From the NCBI RefSeq assembly GCF_000426685.1, contig NZ_AUFV01000001.1:1-64000 (forward strand): 64,000 bases of DNA, in the 5' to 3' direction. Shown here one piece after another: positions 53,391-62,296 of the stretch. The translations under genes and the position numbers were made by a program. Positions within the stretch are counted from its first letter, which is position 1. Each line of letters starts with the position of its first letter. The DNA is from Solimonas flava DSM 18980. Its GTDB lineage: Bacteria > Pseudomonadota > Gammaproteobacteria > Nevskiales > Nevskiaceae. The notes beneath the pieces were generated by a model. The model ran no database searches. It was not told where the DNA came from and was given only the letters and a program-made list of their open reading frames with translations.

Positions 53391-55523
53391 TTAGCGCGCG
53401 CCCACCTCGGCGGACAGCAGCACCACTTCGGGCTCCTGCACGTGGTAGCCCTGGATGAAGTTGACGCCCATCTGCCAGAGGCGCGCCATGACGTTGGCGT
53501 CCTCGATGTGGCTGACAATGGTCTTGATCTGGCGCTGTTTGGCCAGCTCCATCAGCGCCGACATGCGCCGATGCGTTTCCTTGTCGCCGAAGTTCTTCGC
53601 GTACGACTGGTGGAACTTCAGGAACTGCACCGGAATGTGCTCGATCATCTGCGCCGAGTTCGAGCCGACGCCGAAGTGCTCGATCGCGAACTGGGCGCCG
53701 AGGTCGATCAGCGCCTTGCTCAGCAGCTTGGCCTTGCGGATGTGGTTCTGCAGCACCAGTTCCTGCAGTTCGAACACCATTTCGCCCGGCCGCAGCGGCC
53801 GGCTGCGCAGCTGTTCCTGCAGCCAGCCGACGAAGGCCTCGCTGTCCTTGAGCGTGTCTTCCGACAGCTTGACGAACAGGCTCGAGGCTTCCTGCGCGCC
53901 ATCGCGTTTGGCCTGCATCTTCAGCGTGCGCTGCACGACCCAGCGGTCGAGCGCGCGCATCTGGCCGGATTTCGCGGCGGACTCGATGAATTCCGACGCG
54001 TGCAGTTCGCGGCCGTCCTCGTCGATGAGGCGCATCAGCACGTCGAAGTGCTGGCGCGTGTCGCCTTCGAGGCTGGCGATCGACTGATAGGCGAGCTTGA
54101 GGCGATTGGCTTCGAGCGCCTTGCGGATCACCGCCGCCTTGCGTTCGAGCTCGCGCTCCTGCAGCGAGCTCTGCGCGGTCGGACCGAGGTTGGCGAACTG
54201 GCGCCCGCCCTTGGCGGACAGCTGGCGGGCGTGGCGCGCCAGCTCGGCGACGACGGCGCTGGCCTGCTCGCTGCCGCTGAACGGATAGGCGGTCACGCTC
54301 AACGACAGCTGCGCTTCGTGACCGGAGGTGTTGAAGATCTGGCGGGTGACTTCGCGGACCAGCGACTCGCCGAGCTGCTGGATCGCCGCGGCGTCGTTCT
54401 GCGTGGTCAGCGCCGCGAGTTCGTGCGTCGAGAAGCGGAAAACCTGGTCGCTGTTGCCGAGGCGCTCCTTGATCCAGGCGAGCAGCTGCAGCACGGCCTG
54501 TTCGACGTCGTGCAGGCCGAGCTGCTCTTCGAGCGCGGCGAAAGCGTCGATCGTGAACAGCAGCGCCGCGCGTTGCTGCTTCTGCTGGCCGGCGCCGGCG
54601 ACCGCCGCCGCCAGCGTCTCGAAGAACTGCACGCGGCCGCTCGGTGCAGCGGCGGCACCGGCCGGTGCGAGCTGCGCCGCCTCGGCGCGGATCAGCATCT
54701 CGATCAGCTGCTCGCCGTCCTGCTCGCTGACGGTGAGGCGCGCGCTGATCGCGACGCGGCGGCCCTGCTCGTCGAGCAGGCAGCAGTCGAGCGTGCGGTT
54801 GTCGGTCTTGCCGCGCAGCAGCAGCTTGAGCTGTTCCTTGACCTTCGGCACGAAGTCGGGCGCGACCAGATCCATCAGCGGTACGCCGGCCAGGGTGCTG
54901 GCGTCGGCGTGGCCGAGCAGCTGCGCGAACGCCGGGTTGGCGTTCGACAGAATGCCTTCCTGAATGTAGGCGACGGCGTCGTTGGTGCCGCTGATCAGCT
55001 CCTCGTGACGCGACTCGAACGTCGCCAGACGCTTCTGCGTGGCGCGCAGCTCGCGGCGGTGCTGGTGCGAGGCGATCTCGCGCAGCACGACCAGTTCCAG
55101 ATGGCGCAGGTCGCGCTGGTCTTCATAGGCCACGTGATCGCGCGCGCCGACCGCCATCGCCGCGACCGTGTCATCCGCCGTCGCGCGTGCGCTCAGCAGC
55201 AGCACCGGCAGGTCCGGCGCGAGGCGGCGGCACAGTTCGACGACATCGCGCAGCGGGGCCTGGGCCAGTGCGTCGGCGCACAGCACGAGATCCGGCGCGC
55301 CGCGGCGCAGCGCTTCCTCGACGTCTTCGAGATCGGTGACCCAGGCGCTGCGCACCGGGTGGCCGGCGTTGCGCAGATAGCTCTCGATGCGCTTGGCGAT
55401 GCTCTCGGAATCGCTGACGACCAGCGCGACGTGGCTGCTCGCCTGGTTGGCGGCGGCGGCAGCATGGACGAGCTGGGCTCTGGGATCGATCGGCATGGGA
55501 GAGGCTAGGGCACCGGCGGCCAT
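53391..55523 (-). CDS. FimX-like REC-PAS-GGDEF-EAL protein with degenerate GGDEF and EAL motifs
   Basis: A 710-residue cytosolic signalling protein with the FimX domain order: receiver-like (about 30-145), PAS (about 165-285), GGDEF-like (about 297-445) and EAL-like (about 460-705). The GGDEF slot reads STHEL (365-369), and the EAL slot reads DVL (494-496); the DDFG-type metal motif is EHFG (615-618). So neither cyclase nor phosphodiesterase activity is expected. FimX of Pseudomonas binds c-di-GMP with its EAL domain and controls type IV pilus assembly at the pole; the same is inferred here. Start at 55523 gives FimX-like length; an ATG at 55496 is an alternative. No pilus genes are adjacent. 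Confidence 0.85.
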   Translation of the reverse strand: MAAGALASPMPIDPRAQLVHAAAAANQASSHVALVVSDSESIAKRIESYLRNAGHPVRSAWVTDLEDVEEALRRGAPDLVLCADALAQAPLRDVVELCRRLAPDLPVLLLSARATADDTVAAMAVGARDHVAYEDQRDLRHLELVVLREIASHQHRRELRATQKRLATFESRHEELISGTNDAVAYIQEGILSNANPAFAQLLGHADASTLAGVPLMDLVAPDFVPKVKEQLKLLLRGKTDNRTLDCCLLDEQGRRVAISARLTVSEQDGEQLIEMLIRAEAAQLAPAGAAAAPSGRVQFFETLAAAVAGAGQQKQQRAALLFTIDAFAALEEQLGLHDVEQAVLQLLAWIKERLGNSDQVFRFSTHELAALTTQNDAAAIQQLGESLVREVTRQIFNTSGHEAQLSLSVTAYPFSGSEQASAVVAELARHARQLSAKGGRQFANLGPTAQSSLQERELERKAAVIRKALEANRLKLAYQSIASLEGDTRQHFDVLMRLIDEDGRELHASEFIESAAKSGQMRALDRWVVQRTLKMQAKRDGAQEASSLFVKLSEDTLKDSEAFVGWLQEQLRSRPLRPGEMVFELQELVLQNHIRKAKLLSKALIDLGAQFAIEHFGVGSNSAQMIEHIPVQFLKFHQSYAKNFGDKETHRRMSALMELAKQRQIKTIVSHIEDANVMARLWQMGVNFIQGYHVQEPEVVLLSAEVGAR

Positions 55524-55732
55524 TGGGGAATTTCCATGGATGACAGGCTTAGTAACGGGGTGCGCAGGCCCGCGCATCGCACAGGCGACGAGCGGCGGGC
55601 CGCACCGCGCGAACGGCAGCTTGACAAGCAGCGGACGCGCCGCAACGGCGGCGCGCGCAACCTCGGTACCCTCATCGATGCCCCCAACCCGATTTGTCGT
55701 TTTCGCCTCGCTCCCACGAGTGCGCGCCGGGT

Positions 55733-56785
55733 CTAGTCGGCTTGCGGCGAGATCCCGTCCTGCCAGTTGATCCAGGTCTTGGCGGGCTCGCCGGCAATCT
55801 CGCGTACCAGTTTCGGTACCAGATAGCCCGGCAGCCGCGACGATAGCATGCGCATCAGCTCCTGCGCGCGGGGCTCGGGCAGATCGAAATGGGCCGCGCC
55901 CTGGACGCGGTCGAGCAGGTGCAGGTAGTAGGGCAGAACCCCGCATTCGAACAGCCGCTCCGACAGCGTCGCCAGGCTTTCGACGTCGTCGTTGACGCCA
56001 CGCAGCAGCACCGCCTGATTGAGCAGCGGGATGCCGCGCCGGCGCAGCGGCTGCAGGGCCTCGGCGACCGAGGCGTCGAGTTCGCGAGCGTGGTTGGCGT
56101 GCAGCACGAAGACGGTTTGCAGACGGGTCGTGTCGAGCCAGGCGAGCAGGCGCTCATCGATGCGCTCGGGCAGCACGACCGGCTGGCGCGTGTGGATGCG
56201 CAGGCGCTTGAGCTGCGGGATCGCATCGAGCGCACCGACCAGTTCGGCGAGCTTGTCGTCGGACAGCGACAGCGGGTCGCCGCCGGAGAGGATCACTTCC
56301 TCGATGCCCGGATCGGCAGCGATCTCGGCCAGCGCCGGCGCCCAGCGCTCGCGCGCCGCGAGCTGCTCGGAGTACGGGAAGTGGCGCCGGAAACAGTAGC
56401 GGCAATGCACGGCGCAGGCGCCGGTCGCCACCAGCAGCACGCGGCCGCGGTACTTGTGGATCAGTCCGGCGCCGCGCACCCGATGCAGGTCGCCGACCGC
56501 GTCGATCACGTAGCCCGGTGCCGTCTCGTCTTCCTGCGGCGCCGGCCAGACCTGCAGGAACAGCGGGTCGCGCGGGTCGCCCTTGCGCATGCGTGCCGCG
56601 AAGCCGCGCGGCACGCGCAGCGGAAAGTCGCGCAGCGATGCGGCGCGCAGCGCCGGCGTCGCCGGGTCGAGGCCGAGAAATGCCAGCAGCTCGTGCGGGC
56701 GCGTGAATGCCTGCCGCAGCTCGTGCTGCCAGACCGGAGCCCGGCCCGGCGCGCTCTGGTTGTTTTGGGGGTTGGACGGTATCAT
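55733..56785 (-). CDS. epmB: EF-P beta-lysylation protein EpmB (lysine 2,3-aminomutase-like)
   Basis: Radical-SAM enzyme that turns alpha-lysine into (R)-beta-lysine for attachment to elongation factor P. The 350 residues contain the cluster motif with Cys124, Cys128 and Cys131 in GACAVHCRYCFRRHFPY, the SAM-binding VILSGGDPLSLSD near 163-175, and RIHTRQPVVLPERI near 195-208. It lacks the C-terminal zinc-binding extension of catabolic lysine 2,3-aminomutases, as expected for EpmB. Divergent from efp with 89 bases between, and epmA follows efp, so all three parts of the EF-P modification system are here. Confidence 0.95.
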   Translation of the reverse strand: MIPSNPQNNQSAPGRAPVWQHELRQAFTRPHELLAFLGLDPATPALRAASLRDFPLRVPRGFAARMRKGDPRDPLFLQVWPAPQEDETAPGYVIDAVGDLHRVRGAGLIHKYRGRVLLVATGACAVHCRYCFRRHFPYSEQLAARERWAPALAEIAADPGIEEVILSGGDPLSLSDDKLAELVGALDAIPQLKRLRIHTRQPVVLPERIDERLLAWLDTTRLQTVFVLHANHARELDASVAEALQPLRRRGIPLLNQAVLLRGVNDDVESLATLSERLFECGVLPYYLHLLDRVQGAAHFDLPEPRAQELMRMLSSRLPGYLVPKLVREIAGEPAKTWINWQDGISPQAD

Positions 56786-56874
56786 TCGCGCTCATTTTAT
56801 GCCGTCCACGGCGCCGCCGCGGCCCTGGGCACGGCTCTCAAAACTAAAGCGAACGAAACACGCAAGCGACCGAT

Positions 56875-57444
56875 ATGGCCACCGTCAGCACCAACGAAAT
56901 GAAGGCCGGCACCAAAGTTCTGATCGACGGCGATCCGTACTCGATCATCGACAACGAGTACCGCAAGCCGGGCAAGGGCCAGGCGACCAACACGCTGAAG
57001 ATCCGCAACCTGAAGACCGGCCGTGTTCTCGAGAAGACGCTGAAGTCGGGCGACAGCTGGGAAGTTGCCGACGTCGAGGATGCCGAGATGCAGTACCTCT
57101 ACAACGACGGCGAGTTCTGGACCTTCATGGATCCGACGAGCTTCGAGCAGATCCAGGCCGGCAAGGCCGCGATGGCGGACGCCGCGCAGTGGATCAAGGG
57201 CGAGGAAACCGTGCGCATCACGCTGTGGAACGGCGTGCCGCTGCTGGTGACGGCGCCGAACACCGTCGAGCTGACGATCGTCGAAACCGATCCGGGCCTG
57301 CGCGGCGACACCGCGACCGGCGGCACCAAGCCGGCCAAGCTCGAGACCGGCGCGGTCGTCAAGGTTCCGCTCTTCATCACCGAAGGCGAGAAGATCAAGG
57401 TCGACACCCGCACCGGCGAATACCTGAGCCGCGTCGGCAAGTAA
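56875..57444 (+). CDS. efp: Translation elongation factor P
   Basis: tRNA-shaped factor that rescues ribosomes stalled at polyproline. The 189 residues form three beta-barrel domains; the modified residue Lys34 lies in RKPGKGQAT with the flanking Pro-Gly and Gly needed by EpmA. The C-terminal [21 protein letters not shown] is the EF-P signature. The ATG at 56875 places Lys exactly at position 34. Flanked by epmB (divergent) and epmA (downstream), which argues that the lysine carries beta-lysine rather than rhamnose or another group. Confidence 0.97.
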   Translation: MATVSTNEMKAGTKVLIDGDPYSIIDNEYRKPGKGQATNTLKIRNLKTGRVLEKTLKSGDSWEVADVEDAEMQYLYNDGEFWTFMDPTSFEQIQAGKAAMADAAQWIKGEETVRITLWNGVPLLVTAPNTVELTIVETDPGLRGDTATGGTKPAKLETGAVVKVPLFITEGEKIKVDTRTGEYLSRVGK

Positions 57445-57465
57445 GCCGCGAGGCTTGCCGCTGTC

Positions 57466-57493
57466 GCAAAGGCCGCCGCGAGGCGGCCTTTGC
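57466..57493 (+). terminator. Hairpin between efp and epmA
   Basis: A perfect 12-bp stem built from GCAAAGGCCGCC and GGCGGCCTTTGC with a GCGA tetraloop lies 22 bases after the efp stop. No long T-run follows (CGTTTC). It may lower expression of epmA relative to the abundant EF-P. Confidence 0.65.
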
Positions 57494-57525
57494 CGTTTCG
57501 GAAGACCCGTCAACGGAGCATGGCC

Positions 57526-58479
57526 ATGAACTGGCAGCCGAGCGCCACGATCGAGTCGCTGCGGGCCCGCGCCGCACTGCTCGCCGCGATCCGCGCCTTC
57601 TTCGCCGCGCGCGAGGTGCTGGAAGTGGCGACGCCGCTGCTGTCCCGGCACGCGACCGTCGATCGCCACATCGACAGCTTCGTCACGCAGGACGGCCGCT
57701 GGCTGCAGACCTCGCCGGAGTTCGCGATGAAGCGGCTGCTGGCCGCCGGCAGCGGGCCGATCTGGCAGATCGCGCCGGTGTTCCGCTACGAGGAGCAGGG
57801 GCGCCACCACAACCCCGAGTTCACGATGCTGGAGTGGTACCGGCCGGGCTTCGATCATCACCGGCTGATGGACGAGGTCGAGGCGCTGCTGCGCCACTGC
57901 GGCGCGCCGGCTGGCGGCTGGCGGCGCTACAGCTATCGCCAGGCCTTCGGTGAGCACGCCGGCTTCGATCCGTTCGCGCTCGACGCCGCGGCCCTGCGCG
58001 AGCGGCTGGCGGCGCGCGGCGTCGCCGAGCCGGACGGCCTCGGTGACGCGGACTGCGCCAGCCGCGATTTCTGGCTCGACCTGTGGATGTCCTACGTCGT
58101 CGGCCCGCAGCTGGGGCGCGAGGCGCCCGCCTTCCTCTACGACTTTCCCGCTTCGCAGGCGGCGCTGGCGCGCGTGCGCGCCGGCGATCCGCCGGTCGCC
58201 GAACGCTTCGAGCTGTTCTGGCGCGGCCTTGAACTCGCCAACGGCTTTCACGAGTTGAGCGATGCGGCCGAGCAGCGGCGCCGCTTCGAAGCCGACCAGC
58301 AATGGCGCCGCGCCAACGGTCGCGTGGTGCCGCCGTACGACGCCGAGCTGATCGCCGCGCTGCAGGCCGGCCTGCCGGACTGCGCCGGGGTCGCGCTCGG
58401 CATCGACCGCCTGCTGCTGTTGCTGAGCGGCCGCGAGCGGCTCGACGAGGTCCTCGCGTTTCCGGCCGATCGCGCTTGA
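57526..58479 (+). CDS. epmA: EF-P lysyltransferase EpmA (GenX, PoxA)
   Basis: Paralogue of lysyl-tRNA synthetase lacking the anticodon-binding domain; it attaches beta-lysine to Lys34 of EF-P. The 317 residues contain class II motif 2 (IWQIAPVFRYEEQGRHHNPEFTMLEWYR in outline, about 83-110) and motif 3 (GVALGIDRLLLLL near 285-297). The N-terminal catalytic core starts almost at once, as in EpmA. CGGAG is seven bases before the ATG at 57526; the ATG two codons earlier is only one base from it and less likely. Confidence 0.95.
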   Translation: MNWQPSATIESLRARAALLAAIRAFFAAREVLEVATPLLSRHATVDRHIDSFVTQDGRWLQTSPEFAMKRLLAAGSGPIWQIAPVFRYEEQGRHHNPEFTMLEWYRPGFDHHRLMDEVEALLRHCGAPAGGWRRYSYRQAFGEHAGFDPFALDAAALRERLAARGVAEPDGLGDADCASRDFWLDLWMSYVVGPQLGREAPAFLYDFPASQAALARVRAGDPPVAERFELFWRGLELANGFHELSDAAEQRRRFEADQQWRRANGRVVPPYDAELIAALQAGLPDCAGVALGIDRLLLLLSGRERLDEVLAFPADRA

Positions 58480-58510
58480 AACGGCGGTTCGCACCGTCGC
58501 TGCGGCTGCC

Positions 58511-59293
58511 TCAGCGCGCGTGCAGGTGCGTGATGTCCCAGGCGTAACGGGCAATCAGGATCGTCACGATGACGACGAACAGCGCGCGCACGAAGCCGCT
58601 GCCGCGGCGGATCGCCAGACGCGCGCCGATGACGCTGCCGGCGACGTTGAAGACCGCCATCGGCAGCGCCAGCTCATAGCGCACGTGGTCGTGCGTGATG
58701 AAGTAGGCGAGCGCCGCGGCATTGGTGGTGACGTTGACGAGCTTGGCCGAGACCGATGCGGCCAGGAAGCTGAAGCCGAACAGGCCGACGAACGCGAAGA
58801 TCAGGAACGAGCCGGTGCCGGGGCCGAGGAAACCGTCGTAGAAGCCGATCAGGGTGCCGGTCGCCAGTCCCGCCCAGAGCGTGGCGCTGCGGCCGAGGCG
58901 CGGGGCATGCAGCGCGCCGAGGTCCTTTTTCCACAGCGTGTAGGCGAGCACACCGAGCAGCATCACCAGCACCAGCGGGCGAAAGCCGTCGGCCGGGATC
59001 AGTGCTGCGGCGCGCGCGCCGAGAAAGCCGGCCAGCAGCGCCGCGGCGACCGTCGGCAGCGTGGCGCGCCATTCGATGGAGGTGCGGCGCGCGTACTGCA
59101 CGGCCGCCGCCGCGGTGCCCCAGATGCTGACGAACTTGTTGGTGCCGAGCAGCGCGACGGGCGCGGTCTGCGGCAGCAGGACGAACAGCGCCGGGACTTG
59201 GATCAGGCCGCCGCCACCGACCACGGAATCGACGAAGCCGGCCAGGAAGGCGAAGCCGCACAGCGCGGCCAGCAATTCGGGCGCCAGCTCCAT
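58511..59293 (-). CDS. TSUP (TauE/SafE) family permease
   Basis: Integral membrane protein of 260 residues with about eight helices, of the TSUP family, distinct from the sulfite exporter at 38.8 kb. It has GFVDSVVGGGGLIQVPAL near 18-35 and the second repeat IGFYDGFLGPGTGSFLIFAFV near 146-166, a pattern close to the YfcA subgroup. The substrate is unknown; there is no sulfur gene nearby. The ATG at 59293 excludes an upstream Arg/Ser-rich frame that overlaps the MmcQ gene. It lies seven bases after that gene and probably shares its transcript. Convergent with epmA. Confidence 0.87.
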   Translation of the reverse strand: MELAPELLAALCGFAFLAGFVDSVVGGGGLIQVPALFVLLPQTAPVALLGTNKFVSIWGTAAAAVQYARRTSIEWRATLPTVAAALLAGFLGARAAALIPADGFRPLVLVMLLGVLAYTLWKKDLGALHAPRLGRSATLWAGLATGTLIGFYDGFLGPGTGSFLIFAFVGLFGFSFLAASVSAKLVNVTTNAAALAYFITHDHVRYELALPMAVFNVAGSVIGARLAIRRGSGFVRALFVVIVTILIARYAWDITHLHAR

Positions 59294-59300
59294 GTGCGGA

Positions 59301-59666
59301 TCAGGCGGACAGGCCGAGTTCGCGCTGGCGCTTCTTCGACAGGCGCGCCGCGACCAGTTCGTAGGCGCGGCGCAGGCGGGCGACGGTCCAGTCCTGCGGA
59401 TAGCGTCGCGGCTCGGTGACGGTGACCCAGCGTGCACGTGCCAGGTAAGGCGCCGGCATGATGCCCGGCTGTTCGGTCAGCGCCAGGAACAGATCGTCTT
59501 CGACCTTGAAATGCAGCCAGCCCGGATGTGCCGAGCGGGGCAGGTTCAGCATCGCGAACATGCGGCCGTCGACGCAGGCCACCAGATGATCCTGCCACTT
59601 CACGTCGAGCGCCACGCCCGGCCAGGCCGCGACGCAGCGGCGCAGGCCGGTCTCGTTCATCGCCAT
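59301..59666 (-). CDS. MmcQ/YjbR family DNA-binding-fold protein
   Basis: A 121-residue protein of the MmcQ/YjbR (DUF419) family, which has a CyaY-like fold. Characteristic parts are WPGVALDVKWQDHLVACVDGRMFAML in outline (about 15-40), HFKVEDDLFLALTEQPGIMPAPYLARARWVTV in outline (about 52-83) and a C-terminal LRRAYELVAARLSKK helix. The biochemical role is not established. The start could be 59666 or 59660. Gene spacing (15 bases after the small conserved gene, 7 bases before the permease) indicates an operon. Confidence 0.85.
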   Translation of the reverse strand: MAMNETGLRRCVAAWPGVALDVKWQDHLVACVDGRMFAMLNLPRSAHPGWLHFKVEDDLFLALTEQPGIMPAPYLARARWVTVTEPRRYPQDWTVARLRRAYELVAARLSKKRQRELGLSA

Positions 59667-59681
59667 GGCGCCGGCGAGCCT

Positions 59682-60014
59682 TTAGAGCAGCGAGGCCACC
59701 TTCGACGGGATCTTGAAGCGCTTGCCGGCCAGCAGCTGGTTGAGCAGCAGGGTGATCCACTCGCGCGAGGTCGAGAAGCTGCGCAGCTTCAGATAGACGT
59801 CCTCGCCTTCGTGCTCGATCTCGTAGCGATCGATCGAGGCGCTTGCCGGTTCCTTCTCGCCGCGCAGCAGTACGCGGAACGACAGTCGGCATTCGTTCGT
59901 GTCGACCTGCAGGTCGAGGATCTCGCCGTATTCCTTGTAGCGGTCGTTGATGTAGGCGCGCAGGGCGACGGCGAGCGCGCCCTCTTTCATTGATTTTCCT
60001 AAGCGTCCGAGCAT
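59682..60014 (-). CDS. Conserved small protein of unknown function
   Basis: A 110-residue cytosolic protein with no family I can name. It starts MLGRLGKSMKEGALAVALRA, an amphipathic helix, followed by alternating strands (YGEILDLQVDTNECRLSFRVLLRGE in outline, about 33-57; ASIDRYEIEHEGEDVYLKLRSF about 62-83) and a C-terminal helix WITLLLNQLLAGKRFKIP. The pattern suggests a small lipid- or ligand-binding-like beta sheet, but that is a guess. GGAG eight bases before the ATG at 60014 decides the start over an ATG at 60059. Between phoH and the MmcQ gene on the same strand. Confidence 0.75.
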   Translation of the reverse strand: MLGRLGKSMKEGALAVALRAYINDRYKEYGEILDLQVDTNECRLSFRVLLRGEKEPASASIDRYEIEHEGEDVYLKLRSFSTSREWITLLLNQLLAGKRFKIPSKVASLL

Positions 60015-60095
60015 GCCGGCGTCTCCGGGTACGGCTTCGTTCTGTGCGGATCTGTTCATGGCAGGGCGGCGCCGTTCGGGCGCCGCCCGCATCCG

Positions 60096-61538
60096 CTACA
60101 GGATATCCGATGCGTAGGCGGCGAGGCGCGAGCGTTCGCCGCGCGCCAGCGTGACGTGCCCGCCGTGCGGCCAGCCCTGGAAACGGTCGACGACGTAGGT
60201 CAGGCCGGAGGTGGTTTCCGACAGATACGGCGTGTCGATCTGGCCGAGATTGCCGAGGCAGATCATCTTCGAGCCGGGGCCGACGCGCGTGATCAGCGTC
60301 TTCATCTGCTTGGCGGTGAGATTCTGCGCCTCGTCGATGATGATGTAGCGGTTCAGGAAGGTGCGTCCGCGCATGAAGTTCAGCGAGCGGATCTTGATGC
60401 GCTTGGCCAAGATGTCGTTGGTCGCCTGACGCTCCCAGTCGCCGCCGGCGCCGTTCTGCGTCAGCACCTCGAGATTGTCCATCAGCGCGCCCATCCACGG
60501 CGCCATCTTTTCTTCCTCGGTGCCGGGCAAAAAGCCGATGTCCTCGCCGACCGGCACGGTGACGCGCGTCATGATGATTTCGCGGTAGCGCTGTTCGTCC
60601 ATGGTCTGCGCCAGGCCGGCGGCGAGCGTCAGCAGGGTCTTGCCGGTGCCGGCGGTGCCGAGCACCGTCACGAAGTCGACCTCCGGGTCGAGCAGCAGGT
60701 TGAGTGCGAAGTTCTGCTCGCGGTTCTTGGCGTGAATGCCCCAGACGCTGGTCTTGGCGGCGCGGTAGTCGCGCACCACGCGCAGCTCGGCGGTCGTGCC
60801 CTCGATGCGCGAAACGACCAGTTCCAGGCCCTTCTCGTCGTCGTCGTCGGGAATGTAGAGGAACTGGTTGACGTGCCAGTTGCGCACCAGCGGTCCCTTG
60901 ATCCGGTAGCAGGCGCGGCCGCGGCTGTCCTGCCAGCTTTCCATCTTCTCGCCGTGCGTCTGCCAGAAGTCGCGTGGCAGTTCCTTGTAGCCGGTGTACA
61001 GCAGATCGAGATCGTCGAGGACCTGGTCGTTGTGGTAGTCCTCGGTGTGGACGCCGACGATCGCCGCCTTGATGCGAAGATTGATGTCCTTGCTGACCAG
61101 CGCGACGTGGCGGCTCGGGTTCTTGGCCTGCAGGTCGAGGGCGTTGATCAGGATGCTGTTGTCCGGCTTGTTGCCGGGCATCAGGCCAGGCAGCACCGCC
61201 TCGCTCGGCCGCGTCTGGAAGAACAGCTTGCCGGACGCCGGTTCGCCGCCGCGGCCGCTGCCCTGGCTGCCGGCCGGGCCGCTGGCCGGGCCGCGCACGC
61301 CGGGCAGCGGCAGGCCTTTTTCGATCTGCGCGTGGTTCTTGTCGTGCATCAGCTCGTCGAGGAAGCGGCTGACCTGACGCGCGTTGCGGGCGATTTCGCT
61401 CGAACCCTTCTTGGCGGCGTCGAGTTCCTCGAGCACCACCATGGGGATGAAAAGATCGTGTTCTTCGAAGCGGTACAGCGAGGAAGGGTCGTGCAGCAGG
61501 ACGTTAGTGTCGAGGACGAAGATCTTGCGCTTGCTCAT
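60096..61538 (-). CDS. PIN-PhoH protein (PhoH2-type ribonuclease/helicase)
   Basis: Fusion of an N-terminal PIN nuclease domain and a C-terminal PhoH ATPase, 480 residues. The PIN domain has the acidic residues in FVLDTNVLLHDP (Asp10) and VVLEELDAAKKG, and later KPDNSILINAL. The PhoH domain has Walker A GTAGTGKTLL (about 292-301) and Walker B YIIIDEAQNLTAKQM (about 395-409). PhoH2 proteins of mycobacteria act as RNA helicase and RNase; the same is inferred here. A Gly/Pro/Ser-rich insert (about 78-103) links subregions of the PIN part. Translation starts at 61538 with MSKRKIFVLDTN. Confidence 0.92.
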   Translation of the reverse strand: MSKRKIFVLDTNVLLHDPSSLYRFEEHDLFIPMVVLEELDAAKKGSSEIARNARQVSRFLDELMHDKNHAQIEKGLPLPGVRGPASGPAGSQGSGRGGEPASGKLFFQTRPSEAVLPGLMPGNKPDNSILINALDLQAKNPSRHVALVSKDINLRIKAAIVGVHTEDYHNDQVLDDLDLLYTGYKELPRDFWQTHGEKMESWQDSRGRACYRIKGPLVRNWHVNQFLYIPDDDDEKGLELVVSRIEGTTAELRVVRDYRAAKTSVWGIHAKNREQNFALNLLLDPEVDFVTVLGTAGTGKTLLTLAAGLAQTMDEQRYREIIMTRVTVPVGEDIGFLPGTEEEKMAPWMGALMDNLEVLTQNGAGGDWERQATNDILAKRIKIRSLNFMRGRTFLNRYIIIDEAQNLTAKQMKTLITRVGPGSKMICLGNLGQIDTPYLSETTSGLTYVVDRFQGWPHGGHVTLARGERSRLAAYASDIL

Positions 61539-61831
61539 CGGGTAGGAAGCACCTCGCGCGCGCGAAGCGGGTTCGCGGCGCCGTCTGGAGTCGTCAGGGG
61601 AAGAAGAGGCCCGCGTCCGTCGCTCAGGACCTGGCGGGTTCGGCTGCGCTTGAAGCGATGCGTGTGAATTTTCTTGTGCCGCTGGCTTGGTGTCGCCGCG
61701 CCGGAATCTCCGGCGGCCGAGGTCAGACTAGCCCATGCGGTTTGCAGAAAAAAGTGCTTTTCAGCGCGGGGCTTTGCCGTTACTGTGAGAATCCCGCGAG
61801 GTGGCCGCCGCCATCATTCCGGCGTGCCGAG

Positions 61832-62296
61832 CTACAGCGTGCGCAGCGCGGCGAGCACCTCGGCAGCGTGGTTCTTGACCTTCACCGGGCGCCACTGCTG
61901 GCGCAGCGCGCCCTGGCTGTCGAACAGAAAGGTGCTGCGCTCGACGCCCAGGTACTTGCGGCCGTACAGGCTCTTTTCCTTGATGACGTCGAAGGCCTTG
62001 CACATCGTCTCGTCGGCATCCGACAGCAGGGCGAACGGAAACTCGAACTTGGCGGCGAAGCCGTCGTGCGATTTGACGCTGTCGCGCGACACGCCGAGCA
62101 CCTCGGCGCCGGCCTTGCGGAAATCCGCATACAGGTCACGGAAATCCTGGCCTTCCTGCGTGCAGCCCGGCGTGTTGTCCTTCGGATAGAAGTAGACGAT
62201 CAGCGCCTTGCCCTTGAACGAGCGCAGCGCGATGTTGCGGCCGCCATTGGCCGGCAGCGTGAGGTCGGGGATCTTGTCGCCAATCTGCAGGCTCAT
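61832..62296 (-). CDS. bcp: Thioredoxin-dependent peroxiredoxin, BCP/PrxQ type
   Basis: Thiol peroxidase that reduces hydrogen peroxide and organic peroxides. The 154 residues carry the peroxidatic Cys45 in YPKDNTPGCTQEGQDF. The resolving Cys five residues later, present in E. coli BCP, is absent here (Gly49/Gln50); Cys99 in ETMCKAF is the only other cysteine and may resolve instead, as in some PrxQ proteins. The ATG at 62296 gives the usual start MSLQIGDKIPD. Separate from phoH by about 290 bases, in which no further gene is seen. Confidence 0.94.
   Translation of the reverse strand: MSLQIGDKIPDLTLPANGGRNIALRSFKGKALIVYFYPKDNTPGCTQEGQDFRDLYADFRKAGAEVLGVSRDSVKSHDGFAAKFEFPFALLSDADETMCKAFDVIKEKSLYGRKYLGVERSTFLFDSQGALRQQWRPVKVKNHAAEVLAALRTL

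Noticed and set aside
57490-57525. Longer N-terminus for epmA
   Set aside because: It would lie within the efp terminator hairpin, and the ribosome-binding site is placed for the ATG at 57526.
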